Shown here one piece after another: positions 36,035 to 45,389 of a stretch of DNA of 64,000 bases. Positions within the stretch are counted from its first letter, which is position 1. The number at the start of each line of letters is the position of its first letter. The DNA lies in assembly GCA_900466475.1 (NCBI GenBank), contig UBMI01000009.1:62001-126000 (forward strand), written 5' to 3'. The notes beneath the pieces are model-generated. The model saw nothing but the letters and a program-made list of their open reading frames with translations, did no database searches and was not told where the DNA came from. This DNA is from Hyphomicrobiales bacterium. Its GTDB lineage: Bacteria > Pseudomonadota > Alphaproteobacteria > Rhizobiales > Rhizobiaceae. A program made the position numbers and the translations under genes.

Positions 36035-38587
36035 ATGCACTTCATCGACCGACTTCTGCAAAGCCGTCGCATCGTCACCAAGGTCCTGTTGTTCGTCATC
36101 CCGCTCGTCGTGCTGATCGCAGGCGTCGGCATCCTCGGCTACCATACGGCCAACATCCTCAACGGTCACATGACGGTGACGCGCGCCACGATCGAAAACA
36201 TTTCCGATTTCGAGAACCTGCAGGCGGCACTTCAGGAGTTCGTCTCCGATCCGTCAGATGCGAGCAAGGCCGGTTTCGGCAAGGCGATCGATGCACAGGA
36301 GAGCGGTGTGCTGCGCCTCAACGGGCTGCTGAAGACGGACGACCAGCGCAGCCAGCTGACCGAAGTCAGCGGCCTGGCCTCCGCGATGCGCAAGCAGCAG
36401 GAGACGCTGTGGAGCCTGCGCCAGGCAGAGGATACGAGCGTTGCGGCCATCAACACGACGGTGCAGGCGATTTCGGCTGCTGCAGATGAAGCCGGCGGCC
36501 AGACCGATCTGGTGCGCAAGGACTTCACCGACAAGGAAATCTTCGCCAAGGCGCTGCTCTACGATTCTGCCGCCTTCAAGTCGCTTACAGACATCATGGG
36601 CGCGATGCGCGTCGACATCCAGATGGGCTTTACGCCCGAGGAGCAGATCGAAGCCGCCCAGCAGCATATTGCCGAGATCCTGAAGCAGCTCGATATCGCC
36701 AAGGCCATGGTCTCCAAGGATGGCCAGCCGCTGATCGCACAGGTCGCCGAAACGGCCGGCAAGCTCGATGCGCTCTTGAAGGGCAATGGCACACCGGATG
36801 AGAAGGCCTCCGGCATGGCGCCGCTCCTGACCGGTTTCGTCAACACCGAGGGGCAGATGACGCTGCAATCGGCCAAGAACAGCGATACGGCGTCCGCCCG
36901 CTTCGTCAGCCTCGACAAGAGTATTGCCGAACAGCGCGAGCTTCTGACCTCCGTCGACCAGGTGCGCGACGAAGCCGACCGGTTGCAGGTGCATGTGAGC
37001 CAGATGCTCAGCGCGCGTGATGCGGCCGCGCGGGATGTCGTTCTCGCCGACCTCAAGGCTCTGACCGAAACCGCCGGAAAGATCTCGGCGCTCGGCGCAA
37101 ATGATGCGGTGATGAAGGCTTTTGCGGACAAGATTGCCCCGGCTGCGGCTTCGCTGACCTCCGGTTCGGCCGACATGCTGAAGGCTGCGGCAGACTGGAA
37201 GGCGGCCCGCCAGCAATCCTCCGAAATCCTTTCCGGCGCCATGGCCGCTCTTCGCCAGTTCGTCAGCCAGGCGCAGGAACTCGGCAAGGAGGACAGCGAG
37301 CGTTCGGCCAATGTTTCCGTCTTTGCCATGATCCTCGGCACGCTGCTAGCCATTGTCGGCGGCCTGATGCTGGTCGAGACGCTGCGCGGCCCGCTGAAGC
37401 GCGTCTCCGACGTGATGACGCGGCTTGCAAATGGCGATCTCGAAGTGGCCATCGAGGGCCGCAACCGGGGCGACGAGATCGGCGACATGGTGCGCTCGGT
37501 TGCCGTCTTCCGTGACGCTGCGGTCGAAAACGTCCGGCTCGAGAGGGAGGCCGAAAGTGCCCGTGCGCTCTCTGCCGATGAGGCAAGCCGCCGCGCCGCC
37601 GAACGCGCTCGCATCGAGGCCGAGCAGAAGCAGGCGCTGCATGCGCTCTCCGACGTACTGAATGCGCTGGCCGAGGGCAATCTCGAGATCGGCATGCGCC
37701 GCGATCTCGCCGCCGATTTCGTCGATATGGCCGATACCTACAATCATGCCGTCGAGGCACTGCGCCAGACGCTTGCCGATGTGCGTGGCGCCACCGTCGA
37801 GATCAAGGGCGGCACGGGCAATCTCGCGTCCTCGGCTGACGACCTTGCCCGCCGCACCGAACAGCAGGCCGCCGCCCTCGAGGAAAGTTCGCGGGCGCTG
37901 CGACACCTGAGCGACGTCGTGCGCTCCACCGCTGAGCGCGCCAAGCAGACCGCGCATTCGGTCAACGAGACGCAGGTTTTCGCAACTCGCTCCGGCGAAG
38001 TCGTCGCCAAGGCCGTCGACGCCATGAGCGAAATCAACCGCTCGTCCGAGAAGATCGCCACCATCATCGGCGTCATCGACGAGATCGCCTTCCAGACCAA
38101 TCTGCTGGCACTGAACGCCGGCGTGGAAGCCGCGCGGGCAGGCGAGGCGGGACGTGGCTTTGCCGTGGTGGCGCAGGAAGTACGCGAACTCGCCCAGCGC
38201 TGCGCCAAGGCCGCCCGCGAGATCAAGGAACTGATCTCGGCAAGTTCCGGCCAGGTGCAGAGCGGCGTGCAGCTCGTCGAGGAAACCGGCCAGGCGCTTG
38301 CCGAAATCATCGCCCATGTCAGCGGCGTGCAGCGCCTCGTCTCCGAGATTTCGGCCGCCACCGGCGAGCAGTCGACCGGCATTCACGAGGTCAGCAAGGC
38401 GGTGCATGACGTCGAGCTCATCACCCAGCAGAATGCGGCGATGGTGGAAGAGAACAATGCCGAAATCCAGGGCTTGCGCCAGCGCGTCGACATGCTCTCG
38501 GACAAGGTCAACCGCTTCCGCACCGGCGAGGAGGGTGAGGTGCATGGATATGGCCGCGCCGAAGGGCGCTGGACGGGCCGCGCTGCT
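36035..38587 (+). CDS. Methyl-accepting chemotaxis protein
   Basis: The protein of about 850 residues from the ATG at 36035 (reading to 38590 with the stop) has an N-terminal transmembrane helix (residues about 13-35), a long helical periplasmic sensor of nearly 400 residues, a second helix (about 427-447), HAMP linkers (one at about 447-500 and a second divergent one near 545-590) and the MCP signalling domain with hairpin tip [20 protein letters not shown]. The C-terminus (GRWTGRAA) has no NWETF-type pentapeptide for CheR/CheB. The ligand is unknown. Confidence 0.93.
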
Positions 38588-38621
38588 TAGGTCAGTGCAT
38601 CGGCAATGAGATCACAAAGAG

Positions 38622-38652
38622 CCCGCGGCTTCCAACCGCGGGTTTTTCTTTT
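38622..38652 (+). terminator. Intrinsic terminator after chemoreceptor gene
   Basis: CCCGCGG and CCGCGGG form a perfect 7-bp stem around 7 bases, followed by TTTTTCTTTT, 31 bp after the stop. Confidence 0.93.
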
Positions 38653-38707
38653 GAACAATTAGCCGACCCGGTCGTTTTCCAACCATGTCCAACAAAGGAG
38701 AACCGCG

Positions 38708-38914
38708 ATGGATTGGAACCGTGTTGAAGGCAACTGGAAGCAGATGAAGGGCAAGGTTAGGGAACAGTGGGGCAAGCTCACTGATGACGACCTCGACCAG
38801 ATCAACGGCCGCCGCGAACAGCTCGAAGGCAAGCTGCAGGAACGCTACGGCTACGAAAAGGACCGTATCCGCAAAGATGTCGATACCTGGTACGACAGCC
38901 AGACCTGGCACTGA
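38708..38914 (+). CDS. CsbD-family stress-response protein
   Basis: The 68-residue hydrophilic protein has the CsbD pattern MDWNRVEGNWKQMKGKVREQ, then DDDLDQINGRREQLEGKLQERYGY. AAAGGAG precedes the ATG. It is flanked by two strong terminators, so it is monocistronic. Members are abundant under general stress (EcfG-type control is common in rhizobia), with no known activity. Confidence 0.94.
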   Translation: MDWNRVEGNWKQMKGKVREQWGKLTDDDLDQINGRREQLEGKLQERYGYEKDRIRKDVDTWYDSQTWH

Positions 38915-38954
38915 TAACAATCCGATATCATAGTCTTCCACTCACATAGACTTG

Positions 38955-38979
38955 GCCCCGCTCACGCGGGGCTTTTTTT
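38955..38979 (+). terminator. Intrinsic terminator after csbD-like gene
   Basis: GCCCCGC and GCGGGGC form a perfect 7-bp stem around TCAC, followed by seven T's. Confidence 0.95.
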
Positions 38980-39121
38980 GTGCCGGCTATCAGCCGCGGC
39001 ACGCCGTGTTGAAGCTATGGCCGAATCCTGTTCTCCGTTAGATATCTTGGAACCGAGCACAGCGGATATACGAACCATGAGCACTGCGGAAAAACCAGAT
39101 AAGTCAAACCCGGAGCTCCCG

Positions 39122-39706
39122 ATGGGATATTCTGCGGTTCCCCGAGGCAAGCTTGCCAACGCCGTCACCTGCCTGGAAATGACGGAGAAGCCGCTGCCGA
39201 AGGAGGCAAGGAATATCGCGGGGCTTTCCCTGGAGAGGATGCCGGCGCCCGATCCGCAGACATACCGGCAGCTGTTCAGGGCGATCGGCGAGGACTGGCT
39301 GTGGGTTTCCCGGCTGGTCATGACCGATGAAGGGCTGAAAGCCATTATCGGCGACCCCCTGGTGGAGATCTACGTGCTGCTCTCGGACGGCCGGCAAGTC
39401 GGTATGCTGGAACTTGATTTTCGCCAGCCCGGCCAATGTGAACTGGTCTTCTTCGGCGTAGGCAAAAGCGCCATTGGCACCGGGGCGGGGCGCTATCTCA
39501 TGAATCAGGCTTTATCCATCGCCTGGGCGCATCCGATCGAGCGGCTCTGGATGCACACCTGCCACTTCGACCATCCGAATGCACTGCCGTTCTATCAGCG
39601 GTCCGGTTTCAAACCCTATGCATTCATGATCGAGGTCGCGGACGATCCGCGGCTGACCGGGGTTTTGCCGCGGTCGGCGGCGCCGCATGTGCCGATCCTC
39701 GAATAG
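39122..39706 (+). CDS. GNAT-family N-acetyltransferase
   Basis: The 194-residue protein from the ATG at 39122 (GGAG eight bases upstream; a Met at 39077 is possible) has a GNAT fold: VEIYVLLSDGRQVGMLELDF, ELVFFGVGKSAIGTGAGRYLM (acetyl-CoA loop) and the C-terminal HPNALPFYQRSGFKPY. The middle GxGAGRYL matches the Q/RxxGxG/A signature loosely. The substrate is unknown; the gene is convergent with the acetyltransferase gene at 39729. Confidence 0.85.
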   Translation: MGYSAVPRGKLANAVTCLEMTEKPLPKEARNIAGLSLERMPAPDPQTYRQLFRAIGEDWLWVSRLVMTDEGLKAIIGDPLVEIYVLLSDGRQVGMLELDFRQPGQCELVFFGVGKSAIGTGAGRYLMNQALSIAWAHPIERLWMHTCHFDHPNALPFYQRSGFKPYAFMIEVADDPRLTGVLPRSAAPHVPILE

Positions 39707-39728
39707 GGCCGCGCCAGGCGCAAGACGC

Positions 39729-40436
39729 TCATCCGGAGCTCGGGGATAGAAGGCTGTAAAGGTTCGTTGGCGCACCGTGGAGCATGAGTTCGCACTCGAA
39801 GCCGAAGCCGCATTTCTCGAGAACGCGGCGGGATGCTGGATTGGCCGGCCGTACCAGACCGATAATCCGCCGGGCACCCAGTTCGTCGAAGGCAAAGGCC
39901 AGAATGCCGGAAACGAGTTCGGTTGCGTAACCGTGCCCCCAGCTTCGCGGATCGAGGTGATATGAAAGGTTGAGAGCGTCGAACTCGTTCGACACGGTCA
40001 CTCCGCCAAAGCCGATCAGTTCACCACCGACGACGACTGCAAAGCGGCCAAAGCCATGCTGCTTCCAATGCGCCATGTCCCTTGCCAGTCGTGCAGCACT
40101 TTCCTCGGGGCTGTCCGGCTGGGGCACCGGTCGATGCGCCACCAGTTCAGGTTTTGCGAACAGTTCCGTCAGAAAAGGAAGATCCTCCAACGTCGGCGGG
40201 CGCAGCAGCAGCCTGTCGGTGCGGCGGGCCTCGATCGTCGGGGCGGGGTTGTCGATCACAGCCGGCACCGGCCTTTGCCGGCCCTTCGTATGGCTGCGGG
40301 CGTTCGGTCCTGCAATCGATTCACGGGATCGATTGCTGCCGCTGCGCGGCACTGGCCTTTGCCGGCCCTTCGCATGGCTTCGGGCGTTCGGTCCTGCAAT
40401 CGATTCACTGGATCGATTGCTGCCGCTGCGCGGCAC
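39729..40436 (-). CDS. RimJ/RimL-type acetyltransferase with repeat-derived N-terminus
   Basis: Residues about 68-235 form a RimJ/L-like GNAT domain: TDRLLLRPPTLEDLPFLTELF, SYHLDPRSWGHGYATELVSGIL (acetyl-CoA site) and NPASRRVLEKCGFGF. The first 58 residues come from two tandem 84-bp DNA repeats read in frame. Initiation at GTG 40436 is plausible, since GAGG lies 4 bases upstream, right after the moaA stop. Internal GTG starts at 40268 or 40259 would skip the repeats but lack a visible ribosome site. The acceptor is unknown. Confidence 0.75.
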   Translation of the reverse strand: MPRSGSNRSSESIAGPNARSHAKGRQRPVPRSGSNRSRESIAGPNARSHTKGRQRPVPAVIDNPAPTIEARRTDRLLLRPPTLEDLPFLTELFAKPELVAHRPVPQPDSPEESAARLARDMAHWKQHGFGRFAVVVGGELIGFGGVTVSNEFDALNLSYHLDPRSWGHGYATELVSGILAFAFDELGARRIIGLVRPANPASRRVLEKCGFGFECELMLHGAPTNLYSLLSPSSG

Positions 40437-40437
40437 C
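40270..40437. repeat. Two tandem 84-bp palindromic repeats
   Basis: Copies at 40270-40353 and 40354-40437 differ at only a few positions. Each holds a 9-bp inverted repeat GCAATCGAT/ATCGATTGC around 7 bases (40312-40336 and 40396-40420). They resemble the palindromic repeats found between rhizobial genes, but are in frame with the acetyltransferase and contain no stop. Confidence 0.85.
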
Positions 40438-40442
40438 GGACC

Positions 40443-41489
40443 TCACCCACCCGTAACGCTCATGTGCCGGGCGACAGCCGGGCGATTATGGGTACGGTCG
40501 ATGATGAAATCATGGCCTTTGGGCTTGCGGGTGATGGCCTCGTCGATTGCCGCATGGAGCAGGCCATCGTCTTCGGTGGCGCGCAGGGCCGAGCGCAGGT
40601 CGGCAGCGTCATTCTGGCCGAGGCACATGTAGAGCGTGCCGGTGCAGGTGAGGCGCACGCGATTGCAGCTCTCGCAGAAATTATGGGTGAGCGGGGTGAT
40701 GAAGCCGAGGCGGCCGCCGGTCTCCGCGACCCTGGTATAGCGGGCAGGGCCGCCGGTCTGGTAGTCGATATCTTCAAGCGTGAATTGACGTTCGAGATCG
40801 GCGCGCAGCTTGGAGAGCGGCAGGTACTGGTCGGTACGGTCTTCTTCGATCTCGCCCATCGGCATGGTTTCGATGACGGTGAGATCCATGCCGCGGCCAT
40901 GCGCGAAGCGCAGCATGTCCGGCATTTCCGCCTCGTTGAAACCCTTCAGCGCCACGGCATTGAGCTTGATCTTCAGGCCGGCCTTCTGAGCTGCATCGAT
41001 GCCTTCCATAACCCTGGTGAAATCGCCCCAGCGGGTGATCTTGCGGAATTTTTCCGGATCGAGCGTGTCGAGCGAAACGTTGATGCGGCGCACGCCGCAA
41101 TCAAAGAGTTCCTGCGCATGGCGGGCGAGCTGCGAGCCGTTGGTGGTAACCGTCAGCTCGTCGAGGCCGAAGCCGATCTGCTTTCCAAGCTGGCGCACCA
41201 GATGCATGATGTTCTTGCGCACCAGCGGCTCGCCGCCGGTCAGCCTGATCTTGCGCACACCCTTGGCGATGAAGGCGGAACAGAGCCGGTCGAGCTCTTC
41301 CAGCGTGAGCAGATCCTTCTTGGGCAGGAAGGTCATGTTTTCCGCCATGCAGTAAGTGCAGCGGAAATCACAGCGGTCCGTGACGGAGACACGCAGATAG
41401 GTGACCGCACGACCGAAGGGGTCGATCATCGGTCCTGCGCCAGCTATCAGCGGCGAGGCATTGCCAATCGTTCCGACACTGCTGTTCAC
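40443..41489 (-). CDS. moaA: GTP 3',8-cyclase (molybdenum cofactor biosynthesis)
   Basis: The 348-residue radical SAM enzyme has CxxxCxxC at residues 40-47 ([15 protein letters not shown]), the second Fe-S site with [13 protein letters not shown] near residue 260, and the C-terminal Gly-Gly (VTGG) needed with MoaC. The start is taken as GTG 41489 (GGAG eight bases upstream). It converts GTP to the precursor of cyclic pyranopterin. It is divergent from the DUF971 gene; the acetyltransferase gene follows after the repeats. Confidence 0.95.
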   Translation of the reverse strand: MNSSVGTIGNASPLIAGAGPMIDPFGRAVTYLRVSVTDRCDFRCTYCMAENMTFLPKKDLLTLEELDRLCSAFIAKGVRKIRLTGGEPLVRKNIMHLVRQLGKQIGFGLDELTVTTNGSQLARHAQELFDCGVRRINVSLDTLDPEKFRKITRWGDFTRVMEGIDAAQKAGLKIKLNAVALKGFNEAEMPDMLRFAHGRGMDLTVIETMPMGEIEEDRTDQYLPLSKLRADLERQFTLEDIDYQTGGPARYTRVAETGGRLGFITPLTHNFCESCNRVRLTCTGTLYMCLGQNDAADLRSALRATEDDGLLHAAIDEAITRKPKGHDFIIDRTHNRPAVARHMSVTGG

Positions 41490-41625
41490 GTCTGTCTCCG
41501 TACTCGTTTCAATGTGGGCATATGCTATTGTGGCGTCAAGGGAAACAGGCCGCGGCATCAAGCGAATTTGCGCTTGCGCCGAAAAAGATCAGCGCCTACT
41601 CCTCGCATCAGAAGAGGACATTGAG

Positions 41626-42000
41626 ATGAGCGATATCTGGCCGACCGAAATCAGGATCTCGAAGGACCGCCAGAGGCTGGTGATAAGCTTCAATGACGGC
41701 CAGAGCTTCGATCTCTCGGCCGAGCTGCTGCGCGTACTGTCGCCCTCGGCGGAGGTGCAGGGGCACGGGCCAGGGCAGAAGGTCACGGTGCCGGGCAAGC
41801 GCAATGTCGCCATCGTATCCGTCATCCCGACGGGCAATTATGCCGTGCGCATCGGCTTCGACGACATGCATGATACCGGCATATATACCTGGACCTATCT
41901 GCGCGAACTCGGCGAACGCGGCTTCGAACTCTTTTCCGCCTATGAAGAAGAGCTCAAGGAAAAGGGGATGAGCCGCGACGTGACCGAACGGCCGCGCTAG
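41626..42000 (+). CDS. DUF971 protein
   Basis: The 124-residue protein from the ATG at 41626 (GAGGACATTGAG upstream) has the DUF971 (GBBH-like) pattern WPTEIRISKDRQRLVISFNDG, AELLRVLSPSAEV and YAVRIGFDDMHDTGIYTWTYL. Domains of this type in gamma-butyrobetaine hydroxylase bind zinc, but this short form lacks the oxygenase part; relatives are linked to Fe-S assembly. It is divergent from moaA. Confidence 0.9.
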   Translation: MSDIWPTEIRISKDRQRLVISFNDGQSFDLSAELLRVLSPSAEVQGHGPGQKVTVPGKRNVAIVSVIPTGNYAVRIGFDDMHDTGIYTWTYLRELGERGFELFSAYEEELKEKGMSRDVTERPR

Positions 42001-42054
42001 AGCTATACACTTTTGCTGGAAATGTTTTGAATTTCACCAGCTGCCGGGGGGCAC

Positions 42055-43242
42055 ATGACGCAAACGCATAACAAGAGCTGGCTGCGGGCCCACGGGCATA
42101 CCGGCAGCAGGGTCACATTCCTGGAACTATTCTTCGATCTCGTTTTCGTCTTTTCCGTCTCCCAGCTCTCGCACGCGCTCTTTGCGCATTATACGCTGCT
42201 CGGTGCTGCCGAAGCCGCACTCATGATGTTTGCCGTATGGTGGGTGTGGATCTTCACCGCATGGGCCACGAACTGGCTGGACCCGGAGCGCATGCCGGTA
42301 CGATCGATGCTGGTCGTGCTGATGCTGCTCGGCCTCGTGCTCTCGGCTTCCATTCCCGAGGCCTTCGGCGAAAAAGGCCTGCTCTTCGCCTCGGCCTATG
42401 TGTTGATGCAGGTCGGCCGCTCGCTCTTCACCACCTATGCGATGCGGGCTGCAGGCCGCTCGGCCGTCATCAATTTCGTGCGCATCACCATCTACCTTGC
42501 GGCGGCCGGTGTCTTCTGGATTGCAGGCGGTCTGCTGGAGCATGAGGCGCGGCTGATCTGCTGGGTGATTGCGTTGCTGATCGAATATACAGGACCGGCG
42601 CTTGCCTTTGCCGTACCCGGTCTCGGCCGGTCGAAGACAGAGGAATGGGACGTTTCCGGCGCCCATATGGCAGAGCGCTGCGCGCTTTTCATCATCATCT
42701 GCCTCGGCGAGGCGATCCTCGTTTCCGGCCGCACCTTCTCGGAGATGGAATTTTCCGCCATCACCGGCGTCGTCTTCCTGATCGGCTTCATCGGCACGGT
42801 CGCCATGTGGTGGCTCTATTTCCGCTTCGGCCATGAGCGGGCGGCGCACCGTATCGAACATGCCGATACGCCCGGCAGTCTCGCGCGGCAGGCCTTCACC
42901 TATGCGCATATCCCTGTTCTTGCCGGCATCATCGTGCATGCGGTGGCGGTGGAATGGATGTTCGAGCATCCATATGACAGGGGCAGCCTCGCCATCGCTG
43001 CTTCCGTGCTCGGCGGCTCCGGCCTGTTCCTGGTCGGCAATCTCTGGTTCAAGGGCGCCACCAGCGGCCGCATGCCGCTATCCCATCTCGCCGGCATCGT
43101 CATCCTGATCCTCTGCACATTCTTCGCGCCCTTCATGGAAGTCTATGTGTTGGGCATCCTGGCGGCACTGGTGCTGATCGTCGTGGCGGCCTGGGAGTAC
43201 AAGTCGCTGACGAAAGCGCCGGCCGGGCCGGCGCTGCACTGA
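42055..43242 (+). CDS. Low temperature requirement protein A (LtrA)-like membrane protein
   Basis: The 395-residue protein has about ten helices and the LtrA pattern: VTFLELFFDLVFVFSVSQLS at the start, then WWVWIFTAWATNWLDPE and ERCALFIIICLGEAILVSG. Described members are named for a cold-sensitive Listeria mutant; transport activity is not established. Its end overlaps the putative promoter of the downstream leader (43249-43284). Confidence 0.92.
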   Translation: MTQTHNKSWLRAHGHTGSRVTFLELFFDLVFVFSVSQLSHALFAHYTLLGAAEAALMMFAVWWVWIFTAWATNWLDPERMPVRSMLVVLMLLGLVLSASIPEAFGEKGLLFASAYVLMQVGRSLFTTYAMRAAGRSAVINFVRITIYLAAAGVFWIAGGLLEHEARLICWVIALLIEYTGPALAFAVPGLGRSKTEEWDVSGAHMAERCALFIIICLGEAILVSGRTFSEMEFSAITGVVFLIGFIGTVAMWWLYFRFGHERAAHRIEHADTPGSLARQAFTYAHIPVLAGIIVHAVAVEWMFEHPYDRGSLAIAASVLGGSGLFLVGNLWFKGATSGRMPLSHLAGIVILILCTFFAPFMEVYVLGILAALVLIVVAAWEYKSLTKAPAGPALH

Positions 43243-43283
43243 GGCGGCTGGACAGTATTCCGATCCTGTGAGAAAACCGGCGC

Positions 43284-43334
43284 ATGGAACAGGTTTGCGC
43301 CAGCCGCCCGCTGATTATTCGCACCATCTTGTGA
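43284..43334 (+). CDS. Candidate leader peptide of the NTF2-like gene (16 residues)
   Basis: A short ORF MEQVCASRPLIIRTIL ends in TGA and sits between ltrA and the NTF2-like gene. It is rich in Ile and Leu codons (CTG ATT ATT, then ATC TTG). The bases for ACC and AT of its codons 14 and 15 (43322-43327, CACCAT) pair with ATGGTG just after its stop. No ribosome site is obvious, so it may be translated from a leaderless message; TGGACA at 43249-43254 could be a -35. See the terminator entry at 43371. A functional role is inferred from the RNA layout. Confidence 0.55.
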   Translation: MEQVCASRPLIIRTIL

Positions 43335-43370
43335 ATGGTGGGTTTGCGCGCATAAAGCTTCCAGAATGCG

Positions 43371-43396
43371 ACCCGCCGGCGAGGCGGGTTTTCTTT
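43371..43396 (+). terminator. Attenuator-type terminator before the NTF2-like gene
   Basis: ACCCGCC and GGCGGGT form a perfect 7-bp stem around GGCGA, followed by TTTCTTT. The 5' arm can instead pair with GGTGGGT (43337-43343), seven pairs with one G-T. That segment in turn overlaps the arm pairing with the leader codons. It lies 30 bp before the ATG at 43427, so no promoter fits between and transcription must pass it. Confidence 0.8.
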
Positions 43397-43426
43397 GTCC
43401 GTCGCCCGGCCCTACAGGAGACGGAT

Positions 43427-43822
43427 ATGTCATCTCATGAACTCAGAGACGTTATCGATGCTGCCGACCGCGCCATCATGGCCGAGGATTTCGATGCGCT
43501 GATGGATTTCTACGACGAGCGGGCAACGCTGGTCGTCAAGCCGGGACTCGAGGTCTCGGGCAAGGAGAAGATCCGTGCGGCATTCGTGGCGATCGCCGAT
43601 TATTTCAATCACTCGCTGAAGATCGCGCAGGACAGGATACAGATCGTCGAAGGCGGCGATACGGCGCTCGTACTTGCCGAGGCGACACTGGAGACGACGG
43701 GGGCCAATGGCGCAGTCACGTCCATCACACGTCGCGCGACCTATGTCTTCCGCAAGGTCGGCGGCAAATGGCTCTGCCTGATCGACAATTCCTACGGGAC
43801 GGATCTGCTGGACGTGGCCTAG
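43427..43822 (+). CDS. NTF2-like (DUF4440/SnoaL-type) small protein
   Basis: The 131-residue protein from the ATG at 43427 (AGGAGACGG upstream) has a SnoaL/NTF2-like fold: an N-terminal helix (LRDVIDAADRAIMAEDFDALMDFY) and strands with VVKPGLEVSGKEKI, ATLETT and KWLCLIDNSYG. These pockets bind small molecules or act as isomerases. The function is unknown. An attenuator-like leader precedes it, hinting at control by translation or amino acid state. Confidence 0.85.
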   Translation: MSSHELRDVIDAADRAIMAEDFDALMDFYDERATLVVKPGLEVSGKEKIRAAFVAIADYFNHSLKIAQDRIQIVEGGDTALVLAEATLETTGANGAVTSITRRATYVFRKVGGKWLCLIDNSYGTDLLDVA

Positions 43823-43877
43823 TCGTTATCAAGGCAATTCCGGACGCAAAGCTGCTGCACGGGTTGATGGAATTACC

Positions 43878-44345
43878 CTAATCCTCGTCCCTGAGATCCT
43901 GCAGCAGCACGCCGATGATGCGCTCCATCGAATCGGCCGTTGCCATGCATTGCTCGATCGGTTCTGCCGAGAGCGTGCGCTCGATGAGGGCGGTCTGGAT
44001 CGCCATGGCCTCTTCGGTCAGCTTGCGGCCCTCCGGCGTCAGGTGCAGGCGCAGCACGCGCTTGTCGCGCTCGTCGTCGCGGCGCAGGATCAGGCCGCGC
44101 TTTTCCATCTGCGGCAGAAGCATGCTCATATTGGAGCGGCCGACCAGGAGCTTGCGGGCCAGTTCCTGCTGCGAAATGCCTTCGAAGCGGTAGAGATTGA
44201 CGAGAATATCGAGGTGCGGCGGCTTGATGTCGAGATCGGAGAGTGAGCGGGTGAGGGACTGCTGCATGAGCTGGCAGGCGCGAGCCACCGCGATCCAGCT
44301 GCGAAAACGCGGATGATCCCAGGGGAGGGATTGATTTTTGTTCAT
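43878..44345 (-). CDS. MarR-family transcriptional regulator
   Basis: The 155-residue winged-helix protein has the MarR pattern: PPHLDILVNLYRFEGISQQELARKL, then SNMSMLLPQMEKRGLILRRDDERDKRVLRLHLTPEG (wing). It is divergent from the hydrolase at 44391 with an inverted repeat between. It probably represses both genes and is released by a small ligand. Confidence 0.94.
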   Translation of the reverse strand: MNKNQSLPWDHPRFRSWIAVARACQLMQQSLTRSLSDLDIKPPHLDILVNLYRFEGISQQELARKLLVGRSNMSMLLPQMEKRGLILRRDDERDKRVLRLHLTPEGRKLTEEAMAIQTALIERTLSAEPIEQCMATADSMERIIGVLLQDLRDED

Positions 44346-44358
44346 CGTTGTACTTTAT

Positions 44359-44374
44359 TGTTCAGTGTTGAACA
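44359..44374. promoter_or_regulatory. Probable MarR operator
   Basis: TGTTCA and TGAACA flank GTGT in the 45-bp spacer between the divergent MarR and hydrolase starts (44345 and 44391). Symmetry and location fit a repressor site controlling both. Confidence 0.55.
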
Positions 44375-44390
44375 TTATCGGAATCCCATC

Positions 44391-45341
44391 ATGGCAAAAT
44401 TTGCGCTGGAGGTCACGCGCCTCGGATTTTCGCTCATGCAAGCCGTTTCCCCACGCCTTGCAGGCGAGGCGGCCTTCCGGCTGTTCTGCCGAACGCCGTC
44501 CGCCAAACCGAAAGGCGAGAAGGCCAAGGCAGCGTATGCGGCAGGTGTCGCCAGGCTGGCCGGCGCGGAGCAGTTCACGTTGCCCGTCGAAGGCCGGCGC
44601 GCGCATGCGTACCGCCTGAATGGCGGAGCGCTCGGGCGGCGCAAGCGTTATCTCGTTACCCATGGCTGGGGCTCCGGCATGGCCTATATGGCCGATCTCG
44701 TGACGATGCTTGCCGGGACGGGCGCCGAAGTGATCGCGCTCGATTTCCCCGGTCACGGCCGCGCCGGCGGGCGCTTCCTGCATATGGGGCTGGCGGTCAA
44801 GGCGATTGCGGCGGCGGAAGCGCGTTTCGGACGGTTCGATGCGGTCATCGGCCATTCCTTCGGCGGCGCCGCGCTGATGGTCTCGGCCTCCGCCATTCTG
44901 CCGGACATAAAGCCCGTCTCGTGCGAACGCATGGTGCTGATCGGCTCGCCGAGTGAAATGCAATGGCTGTTTACCGATTTCGGACGGATCCTGCGGCTGA
45001 AATCGGCCGCACAGGCCGCGCTCGAGGATGCCGTGCAGCGTATCACCGGCCGGAGACTAGAGGATTTCGACGCGGGAAAAACGGCCGCAGGCATCGGCAA
45101 GCCGGTGCTCGTCATTCATGCCGAGGACGACAAGGAAGTCAGTGCCGCCCACGCGCGGCGCTATGCGGCTTCGGGCAATCACGTGCGGCTTTCCTGGGCG
45201 AATGGCTTCGGCCACCGGCGCATCATGTCGGCAGGGCCGGTTCTCGGCGAAGTCGTGGCTTTCCTTGCCGACGAAGACATCAAAAACGATGCTGAGATCA
45301 TTCCGATATCAGAGCTTCCGGCGCGGCGCGCATCGGTGTAG
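44391..45341 (+). CDS. Alpha/beta hydrolase
   Basis: The 316-residue protein from the ATG at 44391 has THGWGSGMAYM near residue 90 (oxyanion loop HGWG), the Ser nucleophile elbow GHSFGGAALMV, and LVIHAEDDKEV with the acidic residue. The His is in NGFGHRRIM. It fits a serine-type lipase/esterase-like hydrolase. It is divergent from the MarR gene and likely its target. The substrate is unknown. Confidence 0.88.
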   Translation: MAKFALEVTRLGFSLMQAVSPRLAGEAAFRLFCRTPSAKPKGEKAKAAYAAGVARLAGAEQFTLPVEGRRAHAYRLNGGALGRRKRYLVTHGWGSGMAYMADLVTMLAGTGAEVIALDFPGHGRAGGRFLHMGLAVKAIAAAEARFGRFDAVIGHSFGGAALMVSASAILPDIKPVSCERMVLIGSPSEMQWLFTDFGRILRLKSAAQAALEDAVQRITGRRLEDFDAGKTAAGIGKPVLVIHAEDDKEVSAAHARRYAASGNHVRLSWANGFGHRRIMSAGPVLGEVVAFLADEDIKNDAEIIPISELPARRASV

Positions 45342-45389
45342 CGTCCGGCCGGCCGCAAGTCAGGCGGCCGATACCATGGCGGGACACAG

